A stretch of 64,000 nt of DNA from Pseudomonas paraglycinae (GCF_021601625.1 NZ_BQHR01000003.1:124001-188000); one strand, 5' to 3'; shown: positions 1 through 9,439, counted from the stretch's first letter. The notes: a model not told the origin generated them from the sequence alone. Translations and numbers: made by a program.

Positions 1-357
1 TTTGCCGAAAGTCATGAATGGGCGCGTCTGGAAGCCGACGGCACCGTCACCGTGGGCATCAGCGATCACGCCCAGGAAGCGTTGGGTGATGTGGTGTTTG
101 TCGAGCTGGCAGAAGTGGGCAAGGTGTTCGCCGCCGGTGATGCTGCCGGTGTCGTCGAGTCGGTAAAGGCTGCTTCCGACATCTATTCCCCGGTCGGTGG
201 CGAAGTGATTGCCGTCAACGAAGACCTGGCCAACGCGCCGGAAGAGCTGAACAACGATCCGTACGCCGCGTGGATCTTCAAGCTCAAGCCAAGCGACAAG
301 GCCGAGCTGGACAAGCTGCTCGATGCTGCCGGCTACAAGGCTGCCATCGGCGAATAA
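1..357 (+). CDS. gcvH: Glycine cleavage system H protein (5' end outside window)
   Basis: Lipoyl carrier of the glycine cleavage complex. It shuttles the aminomethyl group from GcvP to GcvT and is re-oxidised by the L protein. The frame is open from base 1, and 118 codons are visible before the TAA, so only the first few residues of a ~127-aa protein are missing. The lipoyl-attachment motif [10 protein letters not shown] is present, with the modified lysine codon at 166-168. It is followed by the usual IYSPVGGEV turn and a C-terminal helix. gcvP lies 134 bp downstream on the same strand, but a strong hairpin with a T-run separates them. The identity is secure; the start cannot be judged. Confidence 0.96.
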   Translation, partial: FAESHEWARLEADGTVTVGISDHAQEALGDVVFVELAEVGKVFAAGDAAGVVESVKAASDIYSPVGGEVIAVNEDLANAPEELNNDPYAAWIFKLKPSDKAELDKLLDAAGYKAAIGE

Positions 358-375
358 GCTGCAGGCGAGACCCCA

Positions 376-402
376 AAGCCCCGACCCGTCGGGGCTTTTT
401 TC
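376..402 (+). terminator. Rho-independent terminator after gcvH
   Basis: A perfect 10-bp stem (AAGCCCCGAC / GTCGGGGCTT) with a 2-nt loop runs into a T-tract. It lies 18 bp after the gcvH stop and upstream of gcvP, so gcvP probably has its own promoter or is expressed by read-through. Confidence 0.9.
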
Positions 403-491
403 TGCCCGGGACTTTGGCCGTCGGGGTGGCTGCTATGCTGGTTTGACCGTGTTGCATTGACGCCGAGCCGCCAGCCAAGAGAGAGCCCGTC

Positions 492-3365
492 ATGTCCCAG
501 TTGCCATCCTTGAGCCAGTTACGCGATCCCCATGCCTTTCTGCGCCGCCACCTCGGCCCCGATGCCGCCGAGCAACAGGCGATGCTCGACAGCCTCGGCC
601 TCGGCAGCCGGGTCGAGCTGATCGAACAGACCGTGCCGCCGGGCATTCGCCTCAACCGCGAGCTGGACCTGCCGCCGGCGCTGGACGAACAGGCAGCGCT
701 GGCCAAACTGCGTGGTTATGCCGAACAGAATCAGGTCTGGACCAGCCTGATCGGCATGGGCTACCACGGCACTCTGACCCCGACCGTCATCCTGCGCAAC
801 GTGCTGGAAAATCCCGGTTGGTACACGGCTTACACGCCTTACCAACCGGAAATCGCCCAGGGCCGGCTCGAAGCGTTGCTCAACTTTCAGCAACTGACCA
901 TCGACCTCACCGGTCTGGAACTGGCCAACGCCTCCCTGCTTGATGAAGCCACCGCTGCGGCGGAAGCCATGGCCCTGGCCAAGCGCGTGGCGAAGTCGAA
1001 AAGCAATCTGTTCTTCGTCGACGAAAACTGTCATCCCCAGACCATTTCCGTGGTGCAGACCCGCGCCGAAGGCTTCGGCTTTCAGCTGATCGTCGACGCT
1101 GTGGATAACTTGAAGCAGCACCAGGTGTTCGGCGCACTGCTGCAATACCCCGACACCCACGGCGAGATCCGCGACCTGCGGCCACTGATCGATCACCTGC
1201 ACGCGCAGCAGGCGCTGGCCTGCGTGGCGGCCGATCTGCTGAGTCTGTTGCTGCTGACCCCGCCGGGCGAACTGGGGGCCGACGTGGTGTTCGGTTCATC
1301 CCAGCGCTTCGGTGTGCCAATGGGTTACGGCGGCCCGCACGCGGCGTTTTTCGCCAGCCGCGAGGAATACAAACGGGCAATTCCCGGGCGGATCATCGGC
1401 GTGTCGAAAGATGCCCGTGGCAACGTGGCGTTGCGCATGGCCCTGCAAACCCGCGAGCAGCATATTCGCCGGGAGAAGGCCAATTCGAACATCTGCACCG
1501 CCCAGGTGTTGCTGGCCAACATCGCCAGTTTCTATGCGGTCTATCACGGCCCGGAGGGGCTGAAACGAATCGCCCAGCGCGTGCACCGGCTGACCTGCAT
1601 TCTCGCTGCCGGGCTCGAACGCCATGGCATCAAGCGCCTCAACCAACATTTCTTCGACACCCTCACGCTGGACGTGGGCGGCGCGCAAACCGCGATCATC
1701 GAAAGCGCCCAGGCCGCGCAGATCAACCTGCGCATCCTCGGTCGTGGCCAACTCGGTCTGAGCCTCGACGAGACCTGTGATGAAAACACCGTGGCCAGAC
1801 TGTTCGATGTGCTGCTGGGCGCTGATCACGGGTTGAGCGTCGATGAGCTCGACGCCGAAACGCTGACCTCCGGCATTCCCGACACGCTGCAGCGCAGCAC
1901 GCCTTACCTGCGTCACCCGGTGTTCAACGCCCACCACAGCGAAACCGAGATGCTGCGCTACCTCAAGCAGCTGGAGAACAAGGATCTGGCGCTCAACCAG
2001 TCGATGATCCCGCTGGGCTCCTGCACCATGAAACTCAACGCCACCAGCGAGATGATCCCGATCACCTGGCCGCAATTCGCCAACCTGCACCCGTTCGTGC
2101 CCCGGGAGCAGGCCGTTGGTTACACGCTGATGATCGAGGAACTGGAGCGCTGGCTGTGCGCAATTACCGGGTTCGATGCGATCTGCATGCAGCCCAACTC
2201 CGGCGCCCAGGGCGAGTACGCCGGGCTGCTGGCAATCCGCAAATATCACGAGAGCCGCCAGCAGGGTGGACGGGATATCTGCCTGATTCCTTCTTCGGCC
2301 CACGGCACCAACCCGGCCTCGGCGCAGATGGCCGGGATGCGCGTGGTGATTGTCGAGTGTGACGACGCCGGCAACGTCGATCTGGAGGACTTGAAAGCCA
2401 AGGCGTCCGAGGCCGGGGGCAAGTTGTCGTGCCTGATGGCGACCTACCCGTCGACTCATGGTGTGTACGAGGAAGGCATCAGCGAAATCTGCGAAGTTAT
2501 CCACAAGCACGGCGGCCAGGTGTACATGGACGGCGCCAACCTCAACGCTCAGGTCGGGCTGGCGCGGCCTGCGGACATCGGTGCCGACGTGTCGCACATG
2601 AACCTGCACAAGACCTTCTGCATTCCCCACGGCGGAGGCGGGCCGGGTATGGGGCCGATTGGCGTGCGTGCGCACCTGGCGCCGTTCGTCGCCAATCATC
2701 CGGTGGTGCCGATCGAAGGGCCGCAACCGCAGAACGGTGCGGTCAGTGCCGCGCCGTGGGGCAGCGCAAGCATTCTGCCGATCAGCTGGATGTACATCGC
2801 GATGATGGGGCCGCAATTGGCGGATGCCAGTGAGGTGGCGATCCTTGCTGCGAATTACCTGGCACAGCATCTGTCCGGTGCTTTCCCCGTTCTGTACACC
2901 GGTCGCAACGAGCGGGTCGCCCACGAATGCATTCTGGATCTGCGGCCACTCAAGGCTGCCACCGGCATCAGCGAGGAAGACGTCGCCAAGCGCCTGATGG
3001 ATTACGGCTTCCACGCGCCGACCATGTCATTCCCGGTGCCAGGCACCTTGATGGTCGAGCCGACCGAGAGCGAGTCCAAGGCCGAACTGGATCGCTTCAT
3101 CGGCGCGATGCTGAGCATCCGCGCAGAAATCACCGAGGTGCAGAACGGCAACTGGCCGGCCGAGGACAACCCGCTCAAACGGGCGCCGCATACCCTGGCC
3201 GATATCACCGGCGTGTGGGAGCGGCCGTACAGCATCGAGCAGGGCATCACGCCGGATGCGCACACCAAAGCGCACAAATATTGGCCGGCAGTGAACCGGG
3301 TCGATAACGTCTACGGCGACCGCAACCTGTTCTGCGCCTGCGTGCCAGTGGACGATTACCGCTGA
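492..3365 (+). CDS. gcvP: Glycine dehydrogenase (decarboxylating), P protein
   Basis: PLP enzyme that decarboxylates glycine and loads the aminomethyl group on lipoyl-GcvH in the cytosol. At 957 aa it is the normal length of the homodimeric-type single-chain P protein. The N-terminal half (about 1-440) and C-terminal half (about 450-957) are two related aminotransferase-like folds. The PLP lysine lies in [20 protein letters not shown] (Lys707), the family signature with its glycine-rich loop. A purine-rich stretch (AAGAGAGAGCCC) precedes the ATG. gcvH is immediately upstream and a bidirectional terminator closes the unit, so this is the distal gene of a gcv cluster whose gcvT is presumably outside the window. 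Confidence 0.97.
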   Translation: MSQLPSLSQLRDPHAFLRRHLGPDAAEQQAMLDSLGLGSRVELIEQTVPPGIRLNRELDLPPALDEQAALAKLRGYAEQNQVWTSLIGMGYHGTLTPTVILRNVLENPGWYTAYTPYQPEIAQGRLEALLNFQQLTIDLTGLELANASLLDEATAAAEAMALAKRVAKSKSNLFFVDENCHPQTISVVQTRAEGFGFQLIVDAVDNLKQHQVFGALLQYPDTHGEIRDLRPLIDHLHAQQALACVAADLLSLLLLTPPGELGADVVFGSSQRFGVPMGYGGPHAAFFASREEYKRAIPGRIIGVSKDARGNVALRMALQTREQHIRREKANSNICTAQVLLANIASFYAVYHGPEGLKRIAQRVHRLTCILAAGLERHGIKRLNQHFFDTLTLDVGGAQTAIIESAQAAQINLRILGRGQLGLSLDETCDENTVARLFDVLLGADHGLSVDELDAETLTSGIPDTLQRSTPYLRHPVFNAHHSETEMLRYLKQLENKDLALNQSMIPLGSCTMKLNATSEMIPITWPQFANLHPFVPREQAVGYTLMIEELERWLCAITGFDAICMQPNSGAQGEYAGLLAIRKYHESRQQGGRDICLIPSSAHGTNPASAQMAGMRVVIVECDDAGNVDLEDLKAKASEAGGKLSCLMATYPSTHGVYEEGISEICEVIHKHGGQVYMDGANLNAQVGLARPADIGADVSHMNLHKTFCIPHGGGGPGMGPIGVRAHLAPFVANHPVVPIEGPQPQNGAVSAAPWGSASILPISWMYIAMMGPQLADASEVAILAANYLAQHLSGAFPVLYTGRNERVAHECILDLRPLKAATGISEEDVAKRLMDYGFHAPTMSFPVPGTLMVEPTESESKAELDRFIGAMLSIRAEITEVQNGNWPAEDNPLKRAPHTLADITGVWERPYSIEQGITPDAHTKAHKYWPAVNRVDNVYGDRNLFCACVPVDDYR

Positions 3366-3373
3366 ACAGCGGG

Positions 3374-3409
3374 CAAAAAAATGCCGCTCGTGTGAGCGGC
3401 ATTTTTTTC
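3374..3409. terminator. Bidirectional terminator between gcvP and DUF2388 gene
   Basis: A perfect stem (ATGCCGCTC / GAGCGGCAT) with a 4-nt loop is flanked by an A-run on the left and a T-run on the right. It serves gcvP on the plus strand and the convergent DUF2388 gene on the minus strand. Confidence 0.9.
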
Positions 3410-3420
3410 TGTCCGGAAGG

Positions 3421-3738
3421 TTATTCCGACGCCACGGCGTTCTTCGCCAGAATCGCGTTCGCCAGTTCCATGTCCGTTGCCTGCAGGCCCGGGTTGTCGG
3501 CGCGGACTTTCTGCATCGCGGCTTCCAGGTACGGGCCACGGATACCGCCGTCGCTGGCGACGAAGCTGCCGGCATCGTCCTGGGCGGCAACGATCAGTTT
3601 GTGATCCTTGAAGGTCAGGTAGGTCGAGCCGGTGGTGGCACCGGACGAAATGACGTTACGCCAAAAGCTGTCGGCCATTGCCGAACCGACGGGCAGAGAC
3701 AGCAGGGCAAGGGTGGCGACAGCAAGTTTGAGACGCAT
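3421..3738 (-). CDS. DUF2388 family secreted small protein
   Basis: A 105-aa protein with a clear Sec signal peptide (MRLKLAVATLALLSLPVGSA, cleavage after AMA). The mature part starts DSFWRNVISSGATTGSTYLT and matches the DUF2388 family that is widespread in Pseudomonas; the function is unknown. The start at 3738 is chosen because GGAG lies 9 nt before it and because an in-frame ATG five codons upstream lacks both this spacing and a signal-like N-terminus. It is transcribed alone, convergent with gcvP. No catalytic motif is visible. The mature domain is small, polar and free of cysteines, so a periplasmic stress or envelope role is only a guess. Confidence 0.85.
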   Translation of the reverse strand: MRLKLAVATLALLSLPVGSAMADSFWRNVISSGATTGSTYLTFKDHKLIVAAQDDAGSFVASDGGIRGPYLEAAMQKVRADNPGLQATDMELANAILAKNAVASE

Positions 3739-3807
3739 GTTGGGTGACTCCACTGGTGTTGAATAACCGGTTGGATCGCCGTTTCCCCGATCCGGTTCCG
3801 TGAGCGG

Positions 3808-5592
3808 CTATTTCTGCTCGCTCTGTGGCGTCACCCGCAGCACTTCCTCAAGGGTTGTCAGCCCCGCAGCAACTTTCTGCGCGCCGGACAATCGCAGGCT
3901 GCGCATGCCTTCCTTGAACGCCTGTCGGCGGATCGCGGTGAGATCGGTGTCGGGGCTGATCAAGGCCTTGAGGCTGTCGGTCAGTTGCATGATTTCGTAG
4001 ACCCCGGCGCGCCCGTGATAACCGGTGTCGCGGCACTCCAGGCAACCGATGGCCCGTTGCGCATTGCCCGGCAGCGGCGCCTGCCACGGCCGGGTCAGGG
4101 TTTGCCAGTCTTCTTCATCAAGAGTCAGCGGCGCCTTGCAGTGCGGGCACAGTGTTCGCACCAATCGTTGCGCCATCACGCCGAGCACGGTGGCCTTGAT
4201 CAGGTAATGCGGCACGCCGAGTTCCAGCAGACGGCTGATGGCGCTCGGCGCATCGTTGGTGTGCAGGGTCGAGAGCACCAGATGCCCGGTCAACGCCGCC
4301 TGGATCGCCATTTCGGCGGTCTCCAGGTCACGGATCTCGCCGATCATGATGATGTCCGGGTCCTGCCGCATCAGCGCGCGCACGCCGGCGGCGAACGTCA
4401 GGTCGATGTTGTGCTGGACCTGCATCTGGTTGAAGGCCGGCTCGACCATCTCGATCGGGTCTTCGATGGTGCAGAGATTGACCTCCGGGGTCGCCAGTTT
4501 TTTCAGCGTGGTGTACAGCGTGGTGGTCTTGCCGGAACCGGTCGGGCCGGTCACCAGAATGATGCCGTTGGGCTGGCGGGTCATGTCCTGCCAGCGCCGC
4601 AGATCGTCGGCGGAAAACCCCAGCTGATCGAAATCCTTGAGCAGGACTTCCGGGTCGAAGATCCGCATGACCATTTTTTCGCCGAACGCGGTGGGCAGGG
4701 TCGACAGGCGCAACTCGACTTCGCCGCCGTCCGGGGTCTTGGTCTTGACCCGGCCGTCCTGGGGTTTGCGCTTCTCGGCGACGTTCATCCGGCCAAGGCT
4801 TTTCAGGCGGCTGACAATGGCCATCGTCACCTGGGGTGGAAATTGATAGACGTTGTGCAGCACGCCGTCGATGCGAAAGCGAACGGTGCCTTGATCGCGC
4901 CGGGGTTCGATGTGGATGTCGCTCGCCCGCTGCTGGAAGGCGTACTGGAACAGCCAGTCGACGATGTTGACGATGTGCGCGTCGTTGGCGTCCGGTTCCT
5001 GATCGCTGGCGCCGAGGTTGAGCAGTTGTTCGAAGTTGCCGAGGTTGCCGCTCTGCGCATCGGCATTGCTGGCGCCGCTGACCGATTTGGCGAGGCGGAA
5101 GAATTCGACGCTGAAACGCTGGATGTCCGCCGGGTTGGCCACCACCCGTTTGATCGGCAGTTTCAGGACGTGAGTCAGATCGGCCTCCCAGCCGCTGACA
5201 TAGGGCTGGGCGCTGGCCACGGTCACCGCGTCGCGGTCGACCGACACCGCGAGAATCTTGTGGCGCTGGGCAAAGGCATAGGACATCAGCGGCGTGATGG
5301 CCGCGACGTTGATCTTCAGCGGATCGATCCGCAGGTACGGCTGGCCGGCCTGCTGCGCCAGCCACAGGGTCAGGCTTTCCAGGTCGAGGTGTTTGCCCGG
5401 ACGGCTGAGGTCGTCCAGTTGCTGGCTGGCGATGAATTCCAGGGGGTGCTTCTGGCCGTGGGCGGCATGCCGGCGCCGGGCATTCAGCGCCTGCTCGGCC
5501 GAGTCCTGGCAGATGAACCCTTGGGCGACCAGTTCACGCAGTACCTCATTGAGATCCAGCCAGCGGTCCTGAGTGGCGAGTTGAACGGACAT
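3808..5592 (-). CDS. GspE/PulE/PilB-family secretion or pilus assembly ATPase
   Basis: A 594-aa cytoplasmic hexameric ATPase of the type II secretion / type IV pilus class. An N-terminal MshEN-like region (about 1-180) is followed by the core with Walker A (GPTGSGKTTT, about residue 347), the Asp box, Walker B (DIIMIGEIRD, about 415) and a His box (STLHTND). A C-terminal CPHC...CLEC tetracysteine zinc site is typical of GspE and PilB. Translation is taken from the ATG at 5592, which has AAAAGGAG 6 nt upstream. No pilin, platform protein or secretin gene is adjacent, so its partner machine lies elsewhere or it is an orphan. PAO1 carries a similar orphan in the same gcv-arg neighbourhood (recalled). 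Confidence 0.9.
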   Translation of the reverse strand: MSVQLATQDRWLDLNEVLRELVAQGFICQDSAEQALNARRRHAAHGQKHPLEFIASQQLDDLSRPGKHLDLESLTLWLAQQAGQPYLRIDPLKINVAAITPLMSYAFAQRHKILAVSVDRDAVTVASAQPYVSGWEADLTHVLKLPIKRVVANPADIQRFSVEFFRLAKSVSGASNADAQSGNLGNFEQLLNLGASDQEPDANDAHIVNIVDWLFQYAFQQRASDIHIEPRRDQGTVRFRIDGVLHNVYQFPPQVTMAIVSRLKSLGRMNVAEKRKPQDGRVKTKTPDGGEVELRLSTLPTAFGEKMVMRIFDPEVLLKDFDQLGFSADDLRRWQDMTRQPNGIILVTGPTGSGKTTTLYTTLKKLATPEVNLCTIEDPIEMVEPAFNQMQVQHNIDLTFAAGVRALMRQDPDIIMIGEIRDLETAEMAIQAALTGHLVLSTLHTNDAPSAISRLLELGVPHYLIKATVLGVMAQRLVRTLCPHCKAPLTLDEEDWQTLTRPWQAPLPGNAQRAIGCLECRDTGYHGRAGVYEIMQLTDSLKALISPDTDLTAIRRQAFKEGMRSLRLSGAQKVAAGLTTLEEVLRVTPQSEQK

Positions 5593-5682
5593 GCGGGCTC
5601 CTTTTGAACGACAGTGCGCAAAGGATAGTCGTGGCCCTGCCGACCGTTGGGCCACTACCCGACGAAGACGTTTCGGTTCTTG

Positions 5683-6021
5683 TCAGCCGGCCGCCTGCGC
5701 CGGTGCATCCCACGCCACGTCGGGGTTTTGCAGGTTCACCGAGCAGACGCTGATCAGGTTACGAAGTTTTTCCGCGATCACCTGGGCGCGGTGCCAGCTC
5801 AGGCCGCTCATGACGATGTCGATCGACAGCAGATCGTCCAGCCGCTGGACATTCACCTGTTCCGGGGTGAGGCACTGCAAGGCGAACAGGTTCAGGACCC
5901 GCACCAGCAAATCCGGCTCGGCCTCGGCCAGGATCTGATACTGCGCAAGGCAATGGGCGTTGCTGGCGTTCCACACATCGGCACGGGGCGCAGGGGTGTT
6001 GACGGCTTCGAGGTGTGGCAT
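5683..6021 (-). CDS. Small ACT-like domain protein
   Basis: A 112-aa soluble protein that I do not recognise by name. The central segment, with a LLVRVLNLFALQ helix, VNVQRLDDLLSIDIVMSG strands and a following helix RAQVIAEKLRNLISV, resembles the beta-alpha-beta ACT fold of acetolactate synthase small subunit IlvM. It may therefore bind an amino acid. It lies divergent from an Lrp/AsnC regulator with a 126-bp shared upstream region, which would suit a regulator/effector-sensor pair. No catalytic domain is attached. The ACT assignment rests on pattern similarity only; a profile search would decide. Confidence 0.6.
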   Translation of the reverse strand: MPHLEAVNTPAPRADVWNASNAHCLAQYQILAEAEPDLLVRVLNLFALQCLTPEQVNVQRLDDLLSIDIVMSGLSWHRAQVIAEKLRNLISVCSVNLQNPDVAWDAPAQAAG

Positions 6022-6147
6022 GGGAGGTCTCCGGAATCAGTGGAGGAATTTTTACATCCGATGCCGGGCATTTCTTGTCTAAGATGAGCTGATCAGGCGG
6101 TTGATTGGTGGAATCAATTCGCTATTGGCTTCTTTTGAGGATTATTT

Positions 6148-6618
6148 ATGCACAGCGAGCTGGACAGCTACGACCGGCGCATTCTCGCCCTGCTGCAAGA
6201 GGACGCTTCCTTGTCCAGCGCACAGATCGCCGAGCAGGTGGGGCTGTCGCAATCGCCGTGCTGGCGACGGATTCAGCGGATGAAGGAGGAGGGGATCATT
6301 CGTGGCCAGGTGACTTTGCTCGATCGCAAGAAGATCGGTCTGAACACGCAGATCTTTGCCGAGATCAAACTCAACGCCCACGGCCGTTCGAACTTCACCG
6401 AATTCACCGAGGCGATTCGCGGTTTTCCCGAAGTTCTGGAGTGTTACGTGCTGATGGGGGCTGTGGATTTTCTGTTGCGGATTGTCGCGGCGGACATCGA
6501 GGCTTATGAGCGGTTCTTCTTCGAGAAGCTGTCGCTGGTGCCGGGGATTCAGGAAGTGAACTCGATTGTGGCGTTGTCTGAGATCAAGTCCACGACCAGT
6601 TTGCCGGTATTGCGCTGA
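6148..6618 (+). CDS. Lrp/AsnC family transcriptional regulator
   Basis: A 156-aa regulator with the family layout. The N-terminal winged HTH (about residues 4-60) includes LSSAQIAEQVGLSQSPCWRR, and a C-terminal RAM/ligand-binding domain (about 65-150) carries the amino-acid binding sheet. A good ribosome site (GAGG, 7 nt) precedes the ATG. It is divergent from the small ACT-like gene and probably regulates it and/or distant amino-acid genes. The effector cannot be told from the sequence. A GTTCCCACGC-type repeat element starts 14 bp after the stop and may end the transcript. Confidence 0.93.
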   Translation: MHSELDSYDRRILALLQEDASLSSAQIAEQVGLSQSPCWRRIQRMKEEGIIRGQVTLLDRKKIGLNTQIFAEIKLNAHGRSNFTEFTEAIRGFPEVLECYVLMGAVDFLLRIVAADIEAYERFFFEKLSLVPGIQEVNSIVALSEIKSTTSLPVLR

Positions 6619-6632
6619 TCACGCGGGGGATT

Positions 6633-6751
6633 ATCGTTCCCACGCTCCGCGTGGGAATGCCTCAATGGACGCTCTGCGTCCGCTTTGGGACGCGGAGCGT
6701 CCCGGGCTGCATTCCCACGCAGACGGTTCGACGCCTCGACGTGGGAACGAT
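6633..6751. repeat. GTTCCCACGC-ended palindromic repeat element, copy 1
   Basis: A 119-bp non-coding element. Both ends carry inverted GTTCCCACG/CGTGGGAAC arms, and the left end is itself a hairpin (TTCCCACGC tcc GCGTGGGAA). A second, inner dyad built on GGACGC...GCGTCC sits in the middle. Closely similar elements occur at 56406-56506 and 60242-60352. It fills the space between the convergent Lrp regulator and CYTH-CHAD genes. Confidence 0.85.
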
Positions 6752-6763
6752 CTTTCGCCGGTG

Positions 6764-8134
6764 TTACATGCGCAGCAGCATTTTCCAGGCGCGATTCTGG
6801 TACACCGCAATCGCCTGATGCTTGCGCGCATCGAGCAGTTCGTCGGTAATGGTCGGCTCGTTGGCCAGTTGCGCCAGTTTGTTCAGCTCGCCGTACAGCC
6901 GATCCATTTCCGGGATGTCCAGCACGTTGCGCGCGTGGTGCAGCCAGACCTGTATGCGTTCAATGCGCGGCAGTTGCTCGGCCAGATCTTCCGGCTGTTG
7001 CTGATAACGCTGCAATTGCAGCGAAGTGGCTTCTTCGCCCAGCAGGCGCGGCAGCCAGCTTTGCAACTGCGCGGCACCCTGGCGATTGCCACGGGTGTTG
7101 CGGTCAGCCGTCCAGGTGCGGGCCAGCAACCAGCGCGAAGCGTTCAGCGAGAACAGGCCCCAGCGAGGGTCTTCCAGCTCTTCGAGGAACTGTTCCGGCG
7201 CGGCTTTGCGCACGTCTTCGTCTTCGATGCCGACCTGTACCAGCGGACGCCAGTCTTCCAGCAGGGCATCGAGGGCAACACGCAGGTCATGGGTCGACGG
7301 ACGTGGTGCGGCCTGGCCGAGGCTGCTGAGCAGGGCACGCATTTCCGCGAGGTTCTCGACCCAGTCCTGCAGCAGGCGCCAGTGGCCGTTGAAGCGATAC
7401 TGTTCGGCCAGACGCTGGCTGCTGCCGAGCAAGTGCCAGGCCAGGGCGGCGAAGGCGTCGTCCAGCGGGGTTTCGGCGGTAATGGCCGGCGCCGGCAGGC
7501 TCAGCGAGTAGCTGTTGGCGTCGTACAGGCGATAGCCGCGCTCGGCCTTACTGATATCGCACGGCATCAGGGCCAGGGTTTCGGCCAGTTCGGCGGCCAG
7601 TTCCAGCAGCGCGGCAGGCTCGCCTTCGCGCAGTTCCAGTTCCAGCTCGCAGATTTCTTCTTTCTGTTTGCCGACTACCACGTGTCCCAGATCCAGCGCG
7701 GCTTCGATGACCACTTTGGTCTTGCCACGGCCCCACGCGATTTCGGCGCGTTCGCGGACGAAATCGGTGGTGAAGATCGGCTTCAGGGTTTTCTTGTCCA
7801 GCTCGGCGAGGGACTCGGGCCAGCATTCGCCGTCGAGTTTCTTCACGTCGAGCTTGGCTTTGGGCAGGTTCCAGTCGTACTCGTTACGCTCGGACAGACC
7901 GGCGACGCTCTGGCCACGGGTCTTGAGGGTCTGAATCACCTCTTCGCCGTCCTTGCGCAGGCGCAGGGCAACCTTGGCCCGGGCCAGGTCACGCTCAGGC
8001 GTGTCGAAGTACTGATTCATCAACTCACGGCGTTCCCAGCCACTTTTGTTGCGTTTTTTCAGGAGAGGGTGCTCGCGCAGGGCGGCGAGGGTTTCGCGGC
8101 TGACGCGGAGTTTGATTTCGGTTTCTTTCTGCAT
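6764..8134 (-). CDS. CYTH and CHAD domain protein (inorganic triphosphatase-like)
   Basis: A 456-aa soluble protein. The N-terminal CYTH domain (about 1-200) opens with the metal-binding ExExK motif in KETEIKLRV and keeps the alternating charged strands of triphosphate tunnel enzymes (ELELELREG). The C-terminal CHAD domain (about 215-450) is helical with conserved His and Arg (THDLRVALDALL, WLLARTW). E. coli YgiF, with the same architecture, hydrolyses inorganic triphosphate; CHAD domains bind polyphosphate. A tripolyphosphatase role is therefore likely. It is divergent from argE with about 156 bp between starts, and the GTTCCCACGC repeat lies at its 3' end. Confidence 0.9.
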   Translation of the reverse strand: MQKETEIKLRVSRETLAALREHPLLKKRNKSGWERRELMNQYFDTPERDLARAKVALRLRKDGEEVIQTLKTRGQSVAGLSERNEYDWNLPKAKLDVKKLDGECWPESLAELDKKTLKPIFTTDFVRERAEIAWGRGKTKVVIEAALDLGHVVVGKQKEEICELELELREGEPAALLELAAELAETLALMPCDISKAERGYRLYDANSYSLSLPAPAITAETPLDDAFAALAWHLLGSSQRLAEQYRFNGHWRLLQDWVENLAEMRALLSSLGQAAPRPSTHDLRVALDALLEDWRPLVQVGIEDEDVRKAAPEQFLEELEDPRWGLFSLNASRWLLARTWTADRNTRGNRQGAAQLQSWLPRLLGEEATSLQLQRYQQQPEDLAEQLPRIERIQVWLHHARNVLDIPEMDRLYGELNKLAQLANEPTITDELLDARKHQAIAVYQNRAWKMLLRM

Positions 8135-8290
8135 GGCCGGAAAATCCAGGATCGGGAGCGCAGCCGGGGGAATGTGTGGCTGCCAAGGCCGTGCAGTGTA
8201 CAGGACTGAACCTTCCTACGCTTTGCGGCGGTTTATTCTCGGCGCCGGATGGTTCTATGATGAACCTCAATCCGGGAGTTGGAGTCAGCG

Positions 8291-9439
8291 ATGCCATTGC
8301 CGTCCATGCAAGACCAGTTCGCTGCACTGATCGCAGCGCCGTCGGTCAGCTGCACCCAGCCGGGCCTCGACCAGTCCAACCGGGCGGTGATCGATCTGCT
8401 TGCGGGCTGGCTCGGCGACCTCGGCTTCAGCTGCGACATCCAGCAGGTCAGTCCCGGCAAATTCAATCTGCTCGCCAGTTTCGGCAGTGGCCCCGGCGGG
8501 CTGGTGCTGGCCGGGCACAGCGACACGGTGCCCTACGACGATGCGTTGTGGAAAACCGATCCGCTGAAACTCACCGAAGTCGATGGCCGCTGGGTTGGTC
8601 TCGGCAGTTGCGACATGAAGGGCTTCTTCGCCCTGATCATCGAAGCCGTGCAACCGCTGCTCGCTCAACCGTTCAAGCAGCCGCTGCTGATCCTCGCCAC
8701 CTGCGATGAAGAAAGCTCGATGTCCGGTGCCCGGGCGCTGGCCGAAGCGGGGCGCCCGCTGGGCCGGGCGGCCGTGATCGGCGAGCCGACCGGGCTCAAA
8801 CCAATCCGCATGCACAAAGGCATCATGATGGAGCGCATCGATATCCTTGGGCAGAGCGGCCATTCGTCGGATCCGCGCCTGGGGCACAGCGCCCTCGAAG
8901 CGATGCACGATGCCATCGGCGAACTGCGCGGCCTGCGCCTGCTGTGGCAGCGCGAATTCAACAACCCGCAGTTCAGCGTGCCGCAGCCGACCATGAACTT
9001 CGGCTGCATCCACGGTGGCGACAACCCCAACCGCATCTGCGGTCAGTGTTCGCTGGAGTTCGACCTGCGGCCGTTGCCGGGAATGGACCCCAAGCTCTTG
9101 CGCAGCGAGATTCTGCGCAGGCTCAACCCGGTCGCCGAACGCCATCAGGTGAAAATCGATTACGCGCCGCTGTTTCCCGAAGTGCCGCCGTTCGAGCAGG
9201 CCGAAGACGCGGAACTGGTGCGAATTGCCGAAAAACTCACCGGCCATACGGCCGAAGCGGTAGCGTTCGGCACCGAAGCGCCTTATCTTCAGCGCCTTGG
9301 CTGCGAAACCATCGTGCTCGGCCCCGGCGACATCGCCTGTGCGCACCAGCCGGACGAGTACCTCGAAATGTCACGTTTGCAGCCTACCGTGCATCTATTG
9401 CGGCAGTTGATCGAACATTACTGTCTCAAAGCTGTATAA
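8291..9439 (+). CDS. argE: Acetylornithine deacetylase
   Basis: An M20-family di-zinc amidohydrolase of 382 aa that removes the acetyl group from N2-acetylornithine to give ornithine in arginine synthesis. Metal and catalytic residues are in place: H76-x-D78 in LAGHSDTVPYDD, D108 in GSCDMKGF, the Glu pair E140-E141 in TCDEESS, and the dimerisation-domain motif GQSGHSSDP. The ATG at 8291 is preferred over the upstream TTG because GGAG precedes it at 7 nt. argA follows on the same strand 135 bp downstream. Pseudomonads mainly recycle acetyl groups through ArgJ, so this ArgE paralogue may be accessory or act on other N-acyl amino acids. Confidence 0.92.
   Translation: MPLPSMQDQFAALIAAPSVSCTQPGLDQSNRAVIDLLAGWLGDLGFSCDIQQVSPGKFNLLASFGSGPGGLVLAGHSDTVPYDDALWKTDPLKLTEVDGRWVGLGSCDMKGFFALIIEAVQPLLAQPFKQPLLILATCDEESSMSGARALAEAGRPLGRAAVIGEPTGLKPIRMHKGIMMERIDILGQSGHSSDPRLGHSALEAMHDAIGELRGLRLLWQREFNNPQFSVPQPTMNFGCIHGGDNPNRICGQCSLEFDLRPLPGMDPKLLRSEILRRLNPVAERHQVKIDYAPLFPEVPPFEQAEDAELVRIAEKLTGHTAEAVAFGTEAPYLQRLGCETIVLGPGDIACAHQPDEYLEMSRLQPTVHLLRQLIEHYCLKAV

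Noticed and set aside
1-491. Glycine riboswitch for the gcv genes
   Set aside because: The gcvH 5' region is outside the window, and the gcvH-gcvP spacer contains only a terminator and no glycine aptamer pattern.
3985-5607. 540-codon plus-strand frame opposite the GspE-type ATPase
   Set aside because: The minus-strand gene has all ATPase motifs and an excellent ribosome site. The plus-strand frame has none.
6566-8209. Plus-strand frame opposite the CYTH-CHAD gene, reading through the repeat element
   Set aside because: The minus-strand gene carries the ExExK motif and has the expected length. The plus frame crosses a palindromic repeat and has no homology.
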